Positions 22,291-35,233 are shown, numbered from the stretch's first letter. The stretch is 64,000 nt of DNA from Cryptomeria japonica (GCF_030272615.1 NC_081406.1:230632896-230696895), one strand, 5' to 3'. Notes: generated by a model not told the origin, from the letters alone. Numbers and translations are program-made.

Positions 22291-23336
22291 ACAATCTCAA
22301 CATTATGTGTTAGAAAACATTTGCTTTCTCTTTTATCCTTGATGTAGTATACATTTCCACCTATTCTAAGCCTTTTTACAACCTTTTTTACAAGTCTTCT
22401 CTTTTTTATCACACATCTGATACTATTGAACAAAACTTCATAGCCTTTTCAAAACATCTAAAAAACACTTAACAAACTATGTCTTAATCCTTCAACATAA
22501 TAAACATCATCAATTGTATCCTTACCATCAATAGAAACACTTCCGATACCTCAAAAAGTTGCACCATCTTCTCTAACAAATTTTACTGATCCATCATCAT
22601 ATCTCATGAGATTAATAAAAATGTCTTTGTCACCATTCATATGATTTGAGCATTTAGAGTCAATGATCCATGTATTTGGTTCTATCTTAGCATGCAATGC
22701 AATCTTGACTGATTTCTTTTCTTTCGGTTTCTCCGATGCATTCTTGTTTTCTTCAATAGCCAGAAAAAAAGATTCTTCATTTGATTCATCATCAATTTCA
22801 TCTTCAGATGTATGCTCCTCTATAGAACATAAGCCCTTTTTCTCTCTTCTATTAAAGTTGGGTTTCCTAGTTCTATTTTTCTTCTAATCATCATTCGGTC
22901 TCTTATAGTCTTCCTTGTAAGTGTAGTCAAAAGCATAATGTCCAATTCTACCACAAGAAAAAGATTTCAGAGGTAACTTACCCTTGTAATTTCCAGTGCC
23001 TTGCTGCAATCTTGTCACAATGTTTGCTTTAGCTTCATCCATGTCTCCACTGCATTCTGAATTATCATGTCTTGAAACATTCAATCTGCTTTTTTTTTTT
23101 ATCTCTTTTCTCTTCCTTCAATTCAAAGATTTCTAAGGTCATTAAGGTATTAGTAAGCTGATCAATGGCATACTTCTCAAATAATTGCTTTCTTGTATGG
23201 CACACATTCTTATTTTGTAGGATTTCAACAGGGTCAACAATATCTTTTGAACAACATCACTTTTATCCAAATGTCCACCGACAAATCTAATGCCATCAAC
23301 AAGCTCAATCACTCTATGTATATAATTCTCAACACC
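22291..23336 (-). pseudogene. Element D gag C-terminus, protease and pre-integrase region
   Basis: From 23336 leftward gag resumes (YIHRVIELVDGIRFVGG), matching the piece at 36757-37136 once E is removed. The knuckle near 22970-22920 (SFSCGRIGHYAFDY) has lost its first and last Cys. The protease region (SNHMNGDKDIFINLMRYDDG, about 22660-22600) and pre-integrase (GYEVLFNSIRCVIKK, about 22450-22405) follow. The sequence then runs straight into the Glu-rich linker that normally comes after integrase, so the integrase core is deleted near 22290. Confidence 0.8.
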
Positions 23337-24686
23337 TGTTGGATATTGTTGCTGCTAGGATATGCTATTGTCATTGATGTCAACATATTCTTGTGTTTTG
23401 GTGTTGCAGAGAGTTGTTTTGGTATTCTGGTGTTTGCAGTGAATTGATCTGGTTGGTTTATTTGTTTGATATGTTGAATCAATTAAAGATACTTCATTCT
23501 ATATTGATTTCATGATGTTATATGGGATTTGATCAAGTTGTGGATTCTAGTATGGAGATTGGTTTTTAATGTTTAGTGTTGCAGTGTTCTGGTGTTTGAT
23601 TTGTTATGCTCCAGAATGATTATCTTGTGTTGCGAATTTGGGAGAGTGTTTAGGATGTTTGTGTGTATCTTCAATTCAGATGGTTCGTGATTTGATACTC
23701 CACAAGTTATCTTTCTTGTCCAAGTTGTTTTTGTTGAGTGTTCTTGGGTATCAAGGTGTTGATCAATGGAGATTTGATTAAGTGGTGTTGGTGAAACTAT
23801 TGCAGATGATTCTAATGTGCTTGTTGGTGTTTTCTAATCATGTCCTATTTGTTTTGGTGGTTTGCATTGATCATTGTGCATATTATTGAAGATCTTATGG
23901 GTCCGGTGATATTATTTATATTATGTGACATTTTTTGGTGGTGTAGCATGTTGCAGTTGATCTTGGCGAGATTTCTGGCAGTGTTGTGCATTCAAGGAGT
24001 TGATTTGGCTCCATGGTATGTTGTCATGATATTGTATTGGTCTGGTGGTTGATTTATGTATCGTGTGGTGTAATTTTGTAATTAGGTGTTAAGGGTTGAG
24101 CTGACCTTGTAGTCAAGGTTGATGATTTGTATAAATAGGTGTTGTATTCATATAATTTGGGTATGGGTGTTGTGCCTGCATTATCAAAGAGTGGTGTATG
24201 TGCAAACAAGAAAATTTATCTTTCAGTGTGAAGTGTAGAGCAAATTGTGTTGCAAGGCAGACAATTGTGCTTAATCAGAATTGTCATTAGGCATTTGGAG
24301 ATGCTATTCTTCCAGTTCATTCTAACTAGATTGTAGTCTGAATATTATTGTATGGTAGTGAACCTTCGATGAGGGTTGTAGCCTTCTGGGTCATCATATT
24401 TTGAGAAATGAGGTCTAGTCAATGTACCTAAATGCATGTGCATTCCCCATTGTAATATTACACATACTACTGCAGAGTATCATCTTATTGTGGGTAGGTT
24501 CTCACCATAGTTTTTCTCTTAACCGGGTTTTGCACATCAAAAATCTTCATGTTATGTGTGTTGTTATTGTGTTTATTTTTACTCTTGCTGCAGTTGATCA
24601 CATTTGAGATTGTGCGTAATTTGTTTAATCTAGTGAAAACTGATTCACCCCACCCTCTCAGTTTTCCTTCATTGTTGTTGCCAACA
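23337..24686 (+). repeat. Element E 5' LTR
   Basis: 1350 bp, with TATA box TATAAATA at 24130-24137, the box CACCATAGTTTTTCTC...GGGTTTTGCAC at 24503-24537, and CCACCCTCTCAG near the end. Short open frames inside are not genes. Confidence 0.9.
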
Positions 24687-24699
24687 ATTGGTATCAGAA
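24687..24699 (+). other. Primer-binding site of element E
   Basis: ATTGGTATCAGAA(C) follows the LTR end CCAACA directly. It matches initiator tRNA-Met with one change at the end. Confidence 0.85.
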
Positions 24700-24742
24700 C
24701 TAGATCCTCCAAAAGAATCTTGAAAACTTGAGGAGATTCGCG

Positions 24743-25760
24743 ATGGAAACCTATGTGTTCAAGAAGGAGAGTCCTAGATTTGATGGAAAAAATTACATTG
24801 TATGGAAGGATTAGATGGAGTGTCATTTGAAGTGGCTTGGAGAAGATTATTGGAAGATTAAAAAGAATGCTTATACTATTCCTTAGAATGGTCTAGTTAC
24901 TACTGTTGAGATCAAGGATATTGAACATAACATAAGAGCTAAGAAAGCATTGATGAGTTCCTTGACCGATTAAGAGATGACTGATGTGATGGGACTTCAG
25001 ACTGCATATGAGATCTGGGAGAAGTTAGATACCCTATATGAAGGAGATAAACATGTCAAAGTTGCTAAGCTATAGAGTTTGAAAGGAAAGTATGAGATGT
25101 TGAAGATGGGAGATGATGAGACCATATCAACCTTTATGGATAAGGTGAATGAACATGTTATGAACATTAGATTTGTCGGTGGAACTCTTGAAGAAGATGA
25201 GATTGTTGCTAAAGTGATGAGATCTTTTCCTCTTGCTTATAAATCTAAATTTTATACTATTGATGTGATCCAGACTATGACCATTGTGACAAGAGACATG
25301 TTGGTTGGTAAACTTGTTGCTTTTGAGTTGAGTGAATTTGGATAATCACATGGTAAATCTGAAATTGCATTTAAAGCCTCTGTATCCGGGAAGAAGAAGT
25401 ATGATCTAGGAGAGAGTTCATCTAGAGTTTCAAGATATGAGAGAAATGAGAGAGATGGAAGAACATGAAAAAGATTTGGATGAGCTTGAAGAACTTATTG
25501 CTTGGAGATTGCCTAAGGGAGCCAGTAAGTATGATGGAAAGTTACATTTGAAATGTTTCTCTTGTAATAAGATAGGACATTTTCTTCTAGGTGTACTGAA
25601 AGAATGTCAAGATATAATAAGCATGATAAATTTGATAAAAATGATAGATATGAGACACATGATAAGTATGATAAGCCCTACAAGCCTAACCAGAAGTACA
25701 AATATCAGAAGAAATGTTATTATATTTTTTTATGGAAGTGTAACAAATGAAGAATCAGTG
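24743..25760 (+). pseudogene. Element E gag
   Basis: ATG at 24743, 57 bases after the LTR. The start METYVFKKESPRFDGKNYIV is typical of copia gag. The core follows (YEIWEKLDTLYEGD, 25079-25345 open: STFMDKVNEHVMNIRFVGGT). The knuckle near 25553 (CFSCNKIGHFLLG) keeps only its first half. In-frame stops occur at TGG-to-TAG (for example near 24814) and elsewhere. Confidence 0.85.
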
Positions 25761-26620
25761 AATTCGGAAGATGAATTTGTATTTATTGCTATCAAAGAAG
25801 ATGATCTGGTACCAATGAATTCAACAAGTTGCATTGTTGAGGATATAAGAAATTTTGATGCAAGATGTGATGAAAAAATCTTCTTGTGTTATTCTACTAA
25901 GAGCAAGGCCTACCAGTGTTACAATAAGAGATTAAAGAGGATAGTGGAAAGTGCAAATGCAAAGGTAGATGAATGTCATGGAAAGTAGATCAGAGCATGT
26001 GGATATGAGTTTGATGATTAGGATATTATTTCAAAGAAAGTACAGACTGAGAATCTGAAGCAGAATGCTTTAGTAGAGAGTTAATCTAGATATTGATGCT
26101 ACTGATGAAGAAGTTCAAGAACTAGAGAATCAAAATAATCAGAAGAGTCCGAGGTATGTGAAATTGAATCATTTTAGAAAATTAGATTATTGGTGATAAA
26201 AAAAAGGAGTGATGACTAGGAGAATGATTGTTGTTGAAGAGATATGCCCAATTTGCAAAATTGAACGTAAAGATGTTGCTGAAGTTGAATGCATTGTTGC
26301 TGCTAGAAATTGTACTTAAGTAGTTTGGATGCAGGAAATGTTGAAGGACATTAGAGTTGTTTATGATGAGCCTACTATTATATATTATGACAATTCAAGT
26401 GCTATTAATATTTCCAAGAATCTGGTACTACATTCTAAAACAAAGCATATATCAATTAAGTATCATTTTTTTAGGGAGAAGATCAATGATGAAGAAGTCA
26501 ATCGGAGTATGTATCTACAAAGGATCAGATTACAGAATTTTTTATTAAGCCTTTTCTTGAAAATACATTTGTCTATTTAAGAGACAAGTTAGGGGTCTCT
26601 GACCCTCCTGATGAGAATTA
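25761..26620 (+). pseudogene. Element E fused remnants of integrase tail and RNase H
   Basis: An acidic protease-upstream linker (NSEDEFVFIAIKEDD) joins abruptly near 25855 to the integrase C-terminal strand (DEKIFLCYSTKSKAYQCYNK). The protease and integrase core are deleted. A second break near 26240 joins the pre-RT linker to RNase H (EVECIVAARN, IIYYDNSSAINISKN, TKHISIKYHFF). RT is absent. The element could not have coded for its own movement. Confidence 0.8.
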
Positions 26621-26901
26621 GATGCATTGAGATGCATCAATCTAGTGGAATTAATAGTCAATGTATGGTTCAATGTGTGAGTTTATCCTAAGGGGGAGAT
26701 ATTGTCCTTCTTAGAGAGAGAGATGCATGATTTATGTCTTTGGTATTGTTGACAAAGGGGGATAGAAGCATGTGAAAAATTGTTGTAATCTTGGAAGCTT
26801 TGTGTGCATGATCTTAGGGGGAGATTGCTAGTGTTGATTTATTCCTTTGCATTGATTGTTTTTCACATTCATATATTGCCATCAATGCCAAAGGGGGAGA
26901 T
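26621..26901 (+). other. Element E 3' leader and polypurine tract
   Basis: Two G-rich blocks (CTAAGGGGGAGAT near 26689 and CTTAGGGGGAGATTG near 26813) precede the functional-position tract CAAAGGGGGAGAT (26889-26901) next to the LTR. The repeated GGGGGAGA blocks are typical of this copia lineage. Confidence 0.7.
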
Positions 26902-27973
26902 TGTTGGATATTGCTACTTCTAGGATATATTGTTGTCATTGATGTCAACATATTCCTGTGTTTTGGTGTTGTAGAGAGTTGTTTTGGTGTTCTAGTGTTT
27001 GCAGTGAGTTGATCTAGTTGGTTTATCTTATTGATATGCTGAATCAACTAGAGATACTTCATTCTATATTGATTTTATGATGATATGTGGGATTTGATCA
27101 AGTGTTGGAAACTAGTATGGAGATTGGTTTTTTCAGTTTTCAATGTTGGAGTGTTCTGGTGTTTGATTCGTTGTGCTCCAGAATGATTATATCTTTTTTT
27201 GCAGCTTTGGGAGAGTGTTTGGGATGTTTGTGTGTATATTAAATTCAAATGGTTTGTGATTTGGTGCTCCACAAGTTATCTTTCTTGTCCCAGTTGCTGT
27301 TGTTGAGTGTTCTTGAGTATCAACATGGTGATCGATGGAGATTTGAATAAGTGGTGTTGGTGCAGCTATTGCAGATGATTCCAATGTGCTTGTTGGTGTT
27401 TCATAATCATCTCCTATTTGTTTTGGTGGTCCAAATTGATCATTGTGCACGTTATTGAATATCTTATGTGTCCAGTGATATTCTTTGTGTTATGCAACAT
27501 TTTCAGTGGTGTAGCATGTTGCGATTGATCTTGGCGAGATTTATAGTAGTGTTGTGCATTTGAGGAGTTGATTTGGGTACATGATATGTTGTCATGATAT
27601 TGTATTGGTCCGGTGGTTGATTTATGTATTGAGTGGTGTAATTTTATAATTAGGAGTTAAGGGTTGAGTTGACCTTGTAGTCAAGGTTGATGATTTCTAT
27701 AAATAGATGTTGTATTCATGTAATTTGGGTATGGGTGTTGTGTCTACATTATTAGAGAGTGGTGTATGTGTAAACAAGAGAATTTATCTTTCAGTGTGAA
27801 GTGTAGAGAAGACTGTGTTGTAGGGAAAACAATTGTGCTTAACCAGAACTATCATCAAGCATTTGGAGATGCTATTCTTTCATTTCATCCTAACCGGATT
27901 ATAGTCTGAATATTATTGTAAGGTAGTGAACTTTCCTTGAGGATTCTAGCCTTCTAGGTCATCATATTTTGAT
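26902..27973 (+). repeat. Element E 3' LTR, first part
   Basis: Aligns with 23337 to about 24411 of the 5' LTR; TATA box TATAAATA at 27699-27706. It breaks where F inserted, and continues at 36468. Confidence 0.9.
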
Positions 27974-29197
27974 TGTTAGACAATTCAAATAACTGGAAGA
28001 CAACTGAGAGGGGAGGGGGGGGTGAATCAGTTGTCACAGATTACCAGAACCATCATCAATTAAAACATTAATACCGGAACCCAAAACATTAATACCTGAA
28101 TAGAAGTTAAACCAATTAAGTATAAAAAATAATCACAGAATAAATACCATCCACATGACACCATCATTTATATGTGGAAAACCTGGTAAAGGGAAAAACC
28201 ACGGTGGAAAGCCTACCCATAGTTAGATAATACTTCTGTAGTAAGTATGTTAATTGCAATTGAGGGGCCTTCACTTGCAGGAAGGCCAACAACCTAGAGC
28301 ACACTTCTCATCACAAAAGGAGCCGCACTGACTACATAGAAATCCATACTACAATATAGAGAAGTGGTGAACTGCAAAAGATAACATCTCCTATGCCTAA
28401 GTATAGTTTCGGTTAAGCTCAATACTGAAGGAATAAATCCTCTTACATAAACCCAATTAGATCTCCAATGATCGACCAAATCCTCTATTTGGATGATATT
28501 ATATTATTCACACATTACATTCCTTGACCATGACCTCTAACATAACCATGATGATCTACAATGAGATCTTACATCTATATATACAAACCCTCGACCATAA
28601 ACAATTAGGTCGACCACCAGTTAATAAACCGATTACATAATTACAAACCGTGTCAACTTTAGACCAAACAAATAATATCCAACACATAAGACATTCCAAA
28701 AACATATCGAGAGGTCCAATCCACATGATACATTAAAGACGGTCCATAACCTAGATCAACCGAGACCTAGTATAGGTCCACACGCTACAACAATAATCTC
28801 CAGCCACCAAGTCTCGAACATGATCACCAACAACATCCTGAAACTCCACCAGAAGCTGCACCAATACCACTTATGCAATTCATCAAAGATCTTTATCAAA
28901 AGCTTTGTCGGTGAAACCCTCGCTGGAACCAGTAACTAAGCTTCTAATTAAATAGGATAGCATTTGATCACCATACCAAAACCAACTTACTAAATATGAG
29001 AATGGGTATCATGATTAAGCCAATTCCATCACCAGACTATACTAGACCCTACCGGATCATGCCAGATCCAAATCAACCAAAAACCACTCAACCTACCGGG
29101 ACTAGAAGGGTGCCGGTAAAGTATCCAAACAACTAGTGTTGGCATCAAAGACAAAACATCAATGAAAGACATAATCAATTCCACCAAATGGCTAACA
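27974..29197 (-). repeat. Element F 3' LTR
   Basis: 1224 bp. Box GTGGAAAACC...GGGAAAAACCACGGTGG at 28174-28207, G tract near 28008-28022, and TATA-like TATATATA at 28576-28583. Roughly a tenth of positions differ from the 5' LTR in the stretch I compared. Confidence 0.9.
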
Positions 29198-29619
29198 ATC
29201 TCCCCCTTTGGAATTGATGACAACACTAGATGTGAAAAACATCTAAGTACAAAGAAATGCCAAACAAGTCTCCCCCAATGGGAGACAACCAACAATCTCC
29301 TATATACAACTCTAAACTAAAGACCAAACTCCCCCTATGAATAATATCTCTGTAAAGATTTGAATTTCTCCCTATCAATATCTCTCCCCCAATCTTTTTC
29401 TTTTTCACTTTATTTTTCTTTTTCAAATCAATATCACTCCCCCTTTGACATCAATGTCATCAATCTGACAAAAAATATCAAATAAAAAATATAAACCACT
29501 AAATCACAAAGCAGACCATTCCCCCTAAGAAGTAGCATCCCCACATCAATGCTGGAATGAATAGTATCTTTGATATTGCATACCAGACTGATGCCAAACC
29601 GCATCAATCAAGTCTCTAC
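29198..29619 (-). other. Element F polypurine tract and 3' leader
   Basis: The minus-strand tract AAAGGGGGAGAT (29198-29209) adjoins the LTR. Further purine blocks follow at 29273-29280, 29329-29336, 29387-29395 and 29437-29445, all non-coding. Confidence 0.75.
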
Positions 29620-31331
29620 CTAAGGGGCATAAACTCCTAATCTGTCTCTCAGGTACTCAAATGATTCCTTGGGAAAAGGTTTAGTGAAAATAGCTACAAT
29701 TTGTTCCTTAGTGTTCACATAAACCAGTCTAACTTCATTTGCTTCCACATTTTCCTTCAAAAAGTTATATTTGATAGATATGTGCTTTGTCTTAGAATAA
29801 AATACCAGATTCTTTGATATATCAATAGTAATAGTTATCATGGTGAATAACTACCGGTGCATCACAATCAACCTTTATATCCTTCAACATTTTCTTCATC
29901 CATAAAACTTGTGTATAGTTAGCAATAGCAACAACATATTCAACTTCAACAGTAGATAAAGAAGTACACGGCTATTTATTGCTGATCCATGAAACCAACT
30001 TCTTTCCAAGAAAGAAAGCTCCACTGGCAGTACTTTTTTGGTCATCGACATCTCCAGCCCAATCAACATCTGTACATGCACATAAAGTAAAGTTATCTTC
30101 CTTAGGGTACCACAAACCATATTCTGATGTACCTTGTAAGTATCTAAAAATCTTTTTCATCGCACTGTCAAGATTCTCTCTAGGATCACTCTGAAATCTT
30201 GAAACAATACAAACAACATTCATAATGTCGGGCCTAGTCCGAGTCAAATAAAGTAGACCTCCAATCATAGATTTTTATATTGTAGGATTTACCAGTGCAG
30301 AAACATCTTTTCTTGTCAATTTCTCACTTGTAACCATAGGAGTACTTACCGGTTTAGAATCTCCCATACCAAATTTCTTCAACAATTCTTTAGCACACTT
30401 AGTTTGACAAATAAAAATACCTTTGTCAGTCTGAGTAATTTGCAAACCTAATAAAAAATTCATCTCACCAATCATAGACATCTCAAATTATTTCTCCATA
30501 TTCTTAGAAAATTCTATGCATAACTTATCTTCACCTCCAAAAATAATGTCATCAATGAATACTTCAATATTCAATATATCATCATTAGTGATCTTATAAT
30601 ATAAATTACTGTCAACATTGCCCTTAGTAAAACCAAGTTTCAAAAGATATTTATCCAACCTTGCATACCAAGGTCTGGGTGCTTGTTTCAATCCATATAA
30701 AGCTTTCCTTAATCTACAAACCATGTTTGTATCATCTGATAGTGAAAAAACATTAGGTTTCTCAATATAAACTTCCTCATCAAGATCCTCATTCAAAAAT
30801 GCACATTTAACATCCATCTGATAAACCTTGTAGTTTTTATAAGCAACATAGGCAAGAAATAATCTTACAGCTTCAATCCTAGCTACATGTGCAAAAGTCT
30901 CTCCATAATCAATTCCTTCCTTCTGAGAATATCTTTTACAAACCAATCTAGCCTTATTTCTTATAACTTGACCATCCTCATTCAATTTATTCCTAAAAAC
31001 CCATTTAGTTCCAATAACATTTTTTATTTTTAGGTCGGGGAACCAAAGTCCATGTGTTATTTTTCTCAATCTGATCTAATTCTTCTTACATAGCTTTCAA
31101 CCAATATTCATCTTTACATGCCTCAATTACTAATACCGGTTCAACTTGTGAAATTAAACATACCTCATTAGTTTCCACTCTTCTTCTTGTCATCACTCCA
31201 TTGCTCTTATCCCGAATGATCTGATCTTCTGAATCATTCAATCTCACTTACCTAGGAGTCCTCTAACTCTCTATTCCTCTTTCCTGTTCTTTAATTACTG
31301 TAGAATTCTCTGATACTACTAGAGTAACTGG
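29620..31331 (-). pseudogene. Element F reverse transcriptase and RNase H
   Basis: The RT core is one open frame, 31069-30488: [58 protein letters not shown], and the catalytic F-I-D-D at 30548-30559. It continues at 30481-30275 (FLLGLQITQTDKGIFICQTK). RNase H follows at 30268-29896 (DVDWAGDVDDQKSTASGAFF) and 29841-29620 (TKHISIKYNF, AIFTKPFPKESFEYLRDRLG). Stops at 30485, near 30272 and elsewhere, plus a frameshift near 29980, separate the parts. This is the best-preserved RT in the window. Confidence 0.9.
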
Positions 31332-32713
31332 TGTTGGCAATATGGATGAATTTATTATGTGTTGCATTGATTTTTTGTCATTGATGTCAACACTAGCTGT
31401 TATGGTTGGTTACTGACGGACATGTTTTGGTTACCGGTAGAAGAGACTATTTGTTGGACACTTCTGGCATGTTTGGATCAATGGAGTATGTTTGATTTTA
31501 TGTTTTACATGTTCCCAGAGCATGTTTTGGTCAATTGGTATTGAATTGGTAATCGAATGTTATCATACACTTATAAACCCATACTGGCATTGGTTTAAGG
31601 TTTAACCGATAGAGATTTCACTGAGAAATCTTGACAGGATGCATAAGTGGTGTGGGTGCAGCTTCTAGATGGATTTGAGGAAGCTGAAGATGTTCTATGA
31701 TCATGCTACAACTACTTTAAGATATTGTTTTGGCATGGTGGACCCAAAATAGGTTCGGTGCCTATCTAGGTTATGGACCGGTATCATGATAACATGTTTT
31801 CTACACGTTATTGGAATGTTTCTATTGGTAGTGGGCCAGCATCCCTCATGGGGATTCGCGACATGGTTTAACAACTTCCCGTGGATTCTATAAGTCTAGT
31901 GGTTGTATCAGGCATTGGCAGGTCGATCTTTTGGTGCAACGACAACCCTAGCTTGTAACAATTTTTAGAATGTTCTATGGATTGGTTATTGTTGTTTTGG
32001 TCTTAAGACGACATGGCATATCGTTGTAATATGGATTTAAATAATGATCTTATTGTAATATCTTTTAGGTGGCTGACCTAATTGGTTTAGGCCTTAGGGT
32101 TGGTATAAAATAATGTAAGATCTCATTGTAGATCATGGTATGGAATGGGGATTATGTGTCCTGGTCTTCAAATGCAATATCATATGCGAAGGAGATTTGG
32201 TTGATCATAGGTGATTGAATTGGGATTAAGGAAGAGATCAAAGGCCTCCGGTATTGAGCTTAACTAGGACTGTAATCAGGTATGGTAGATGCTATCTCTG
32301 GCAGTTCACTCTATTGGATTGTTGTCCATTTATCTTGAGATGGTTATTACCTCTTTGTAGTCAGTGAGACTCTTTTGTAATGAGCAGTACGCTCTAGGCA
32401 GTGTGCCTTCCTGCATGTGTAGGCCCCTCATTGTATCACATACTTTCTATAAAAGTATCATCTGACTTTGGGTAGGCTTCCCACCGTGGTTTTTCCCTTT
32501 TCGGGTTTTGCACGTACAAATCATGGTGTTATGTGGTATGGTTGCATTATGTTGATTATCTATTTTATTGTTAAGTTTTATTGCTTACCGATATCTGTTT
32601 CTACCTTATCGATACTTAATTTGGTTTAAGGTTATTAAGTGGATTAAATGATATAATTTGTTAACAACTGATTCACCCCCCCTCTCAATTGTTCACCGGT
32701 TATCCTAATAACA
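31332..32713 (+). repeat. Solo LTR G inside element F
   Basis: The 1382-bp segment starts TGTTGGCAATATGGATG and ends CTAATAACA. It carries a TATA box TATAAAAT (32104-32111), the box CACCGTGGTTTTTCCC...GGGTTTTGCACG (32483-32515) and CACCCCCCCTCTCAATTG near its end. It has no primer site, coding sequence or partner LTR. It interrupts the IN-RT linker of F. The flanking 5-mers (ACTGG, AGTTC) do not match well, though removing LTR plus 5 bp leaves F's reading frame in register. Confidence 0.85.
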
Positions 32714-33790
32714 AGTTCAACACTCTGTTTCGATAAAGGTGCTACTGGTTCAGATATAATCATTTCCACTATTGGTTCCTTTTCATAGACTCTGATTTGA
32801 CTTATGTTTAGCTCATCTACTTTGACATTAGCACTCTCCATAATTCTCTACAATCTCTTGTTATAACATCTATATGCCTTTCTTTCATTAGAATAACCAA
32901 GAAATATGCCTTCATCACATATAGGATCAAATTTTATAATGATATCATCTCTCCTGATATAACATTTACTACGAAAAATTCTAAAATACTTAATTGTAGG
33001 TGTATTGCCAAACCATAATTCATAAGGTGTCTTACTGATTTCTCCTTTGATATGTACTTTGTTGAATGTATAAACTGTTGTGCTCACTGCATCTCTCCAG
33101 TAGATAGGAGGTAGACTAGCTTCCATCATCATTGTTCTAGCAGCATCCTAGATAGTTCTAATCTTCCTTTCCACAACTCCATTTTGCTGAAGTGTCCGAG
33201 GAGCAAACAAATTTATCCTTATACCATGCTTCTCACAAAAGTTATTAAACTTACTGGATGTGAATTGACCTCAAACATTTAATCTTCAATCCTGTCTCAG
33301 TTTCCACTTTAGGCTTAAATATTTTAAACTTTTCAAATGCTTCAGATTTTTCTTTTAGAAAAGTAACCCACATCATTCTAGAATATTCATCAATTATTAG
33401 CATGAAATATCTATCACCTTGAAAACTTTTAACTCTAGCAGGGCCACACAAATCAACATGAATAAGATCAAGAACATCATTTGATTTATCTTGTATACTC
33501 CTAAAAGATGTTCTAATCTATTTACCCATTTGACATTCTTTACATACCAGATTATAGGGATTCATAATCTTAGGTACATATCCCTAACTGCCTTAGTTGA
33601 ACTGATCTTCACAATGCAATCAAAATTCACATGACACAACCTTTTATGCCATAGCCAACTCTCATCAATCTGTGTAATCAAACATGTCTTCTCACCGAAG
33701 TTTGAATGAAATATATTACCTTTTGTCTGTGTACCGGTTGCAATCTCCAAACCAGATCTGTTAACGATTTTGCATTTTCCATCCTTGAAC
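32714..33790 (-). pseudogene. Element F integrase
   Basis: Pre-integrase: GNIFHSNFGEKTCL and WLWHKRLCHVNFD (33750-33562). The core follows: DLCGPARVKSFQGDRYF with the first Asp (about 33445), then KCLRS, where a frameshift destroys the second Asp motif (about 33270). QQNGVVERK with the catalytic Glu lies near 33190. The C-terminal part is open at 33132-32848 (WRDAVSTTVYTFNK, DEGIFLGYSNERKAYRCYNK). Confidence 0.85.
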
Positions 33791-35187
33791 TGTAATTTAA
33801 AATCCCTTATCCACTAATTGTCCTACACTCAAAAGATTATCCTTAAACCTTCAACATAATAAACATTGTCAGTATTTTTCTTACCATCCAATGATTATAG
33901 CTCCTTTTCCTTTGATCATACATGCATTGTCATCTCCAAATCTAACTAGACCACCATCAAATTCTTGCAAAGATAGAAACTTCCCTTTATCTCCAGTCAT
34001 ATGATGTGAACAACCATTGTCAATTACACATTCATCCTTGTCTTTAATTTTAGCAACATGTACCTTCTCTTCAAGTACATTCTCTTCCAGTGACGAATCA
34101 TCTTACTTGATAGCCAAGAACACCAATTGCTAGAACCACTAGTAGAGTCTCCTACTGGTTCATCATCAGAATTAGTAATGCCTTACTCATCTGCTATGTA
34201 GCATGATTTGTCTCTATTTTTCATGTACTTATACTTGTTTAGATATCCAAGGTTAGGCTTAAATGATCTTCTAACTCTTTCTTCAAATCTTGAATTCCTT
34301 TCAGGACATCTAGATGCAAAATGATCAATCTTATTACATGCAAAACATTTAAAAGGTGCTTTTCCTTCATACTTACTTCCTACGGGTCCTTTAATTACTC
34401 TTCTAGAAAATAGTGCTTCAATTTGCTCAATCTCATCATCTTCTCTCTTCATATCTTCTAATTCCTTTGCATATAAATCTTTCCAATCTTGCTTACCAGT
34501 TGCAGATGTAAATGCATGAAAAGCAGGTTCAGTCTTCACAGGTCTAGAAGGTCCAAATTCTTCAAGCTCAAAAGTAGATAGTTTCCCAACCAAAGTATCT
34601 ATGTTGATAGATGTATTAGCCATTGTTCTCAACTCATTAATAGCAATAACCTTTATTTTCTAAGCTGGTGGTAGGGCTCTCAGAACTTTAGAAACAATTT
34701 CATCTTCGCTCAAAGTTCCACCACAACATTGTATTCCCATAACAATTTCATTTACCCTTTCCATGAATGCAGTAATCCTTTCATCTTCTTCCATCTTCAT
34801 ATTTTCATATCTCACCCAGTAACCATCAAGTTTAGAAATCTTCACTAGAGGGTCACCTTCATTAAGAGTTTCCAACTTATCCCATATAACCTTTCCAGAT
34901 GATTTGTCAGTCAATCCCATTATCTGTTTATCAGAAAGTGCACACAAGAGGGCTTCTCTTGCTCTACAATCATTCTCAAGCTCCTTATCTAGGTTTTCCA
35001 GAGGAGGATTTCCAGATCCCAGATTATAAGGTGTTACACCATTCTGTGTGATCTCCAAAATCTCCTTGCTAAGACATCTTAGATGAGTCTCCATCTGAAT
35101 CTTCCATACTGTGTAATTTGTTCCATCAAGCCTAGGGATATCTCTTCGAAAGATAGCTCTAGATGAACTTGATCTATTAGTCGTCAT
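33791..35187 (-). pseudogene. Element F gag and protease
   Basis: Gag starts at ATG 35187, 59 bases inside the LTR (RRDIPRLDGTNYTVWKIQME). It is open to 34660, then after one stop in the same register 34632-34183. The knuckle near 34360-34310 (CFACNKIDHFASRC) has Asp for the usual Gly. The protease region (about 34080-33800) is recognisable from TGDKGKFLSLQEFDGG but has at least two frameshifts and stops. Confidence 0.88.
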
Positions 35188-35233
35188 AGGATCTTTCTCA
35201 AGCGGTTAAGCTTTTTGTAGAGAGGATCAATGC

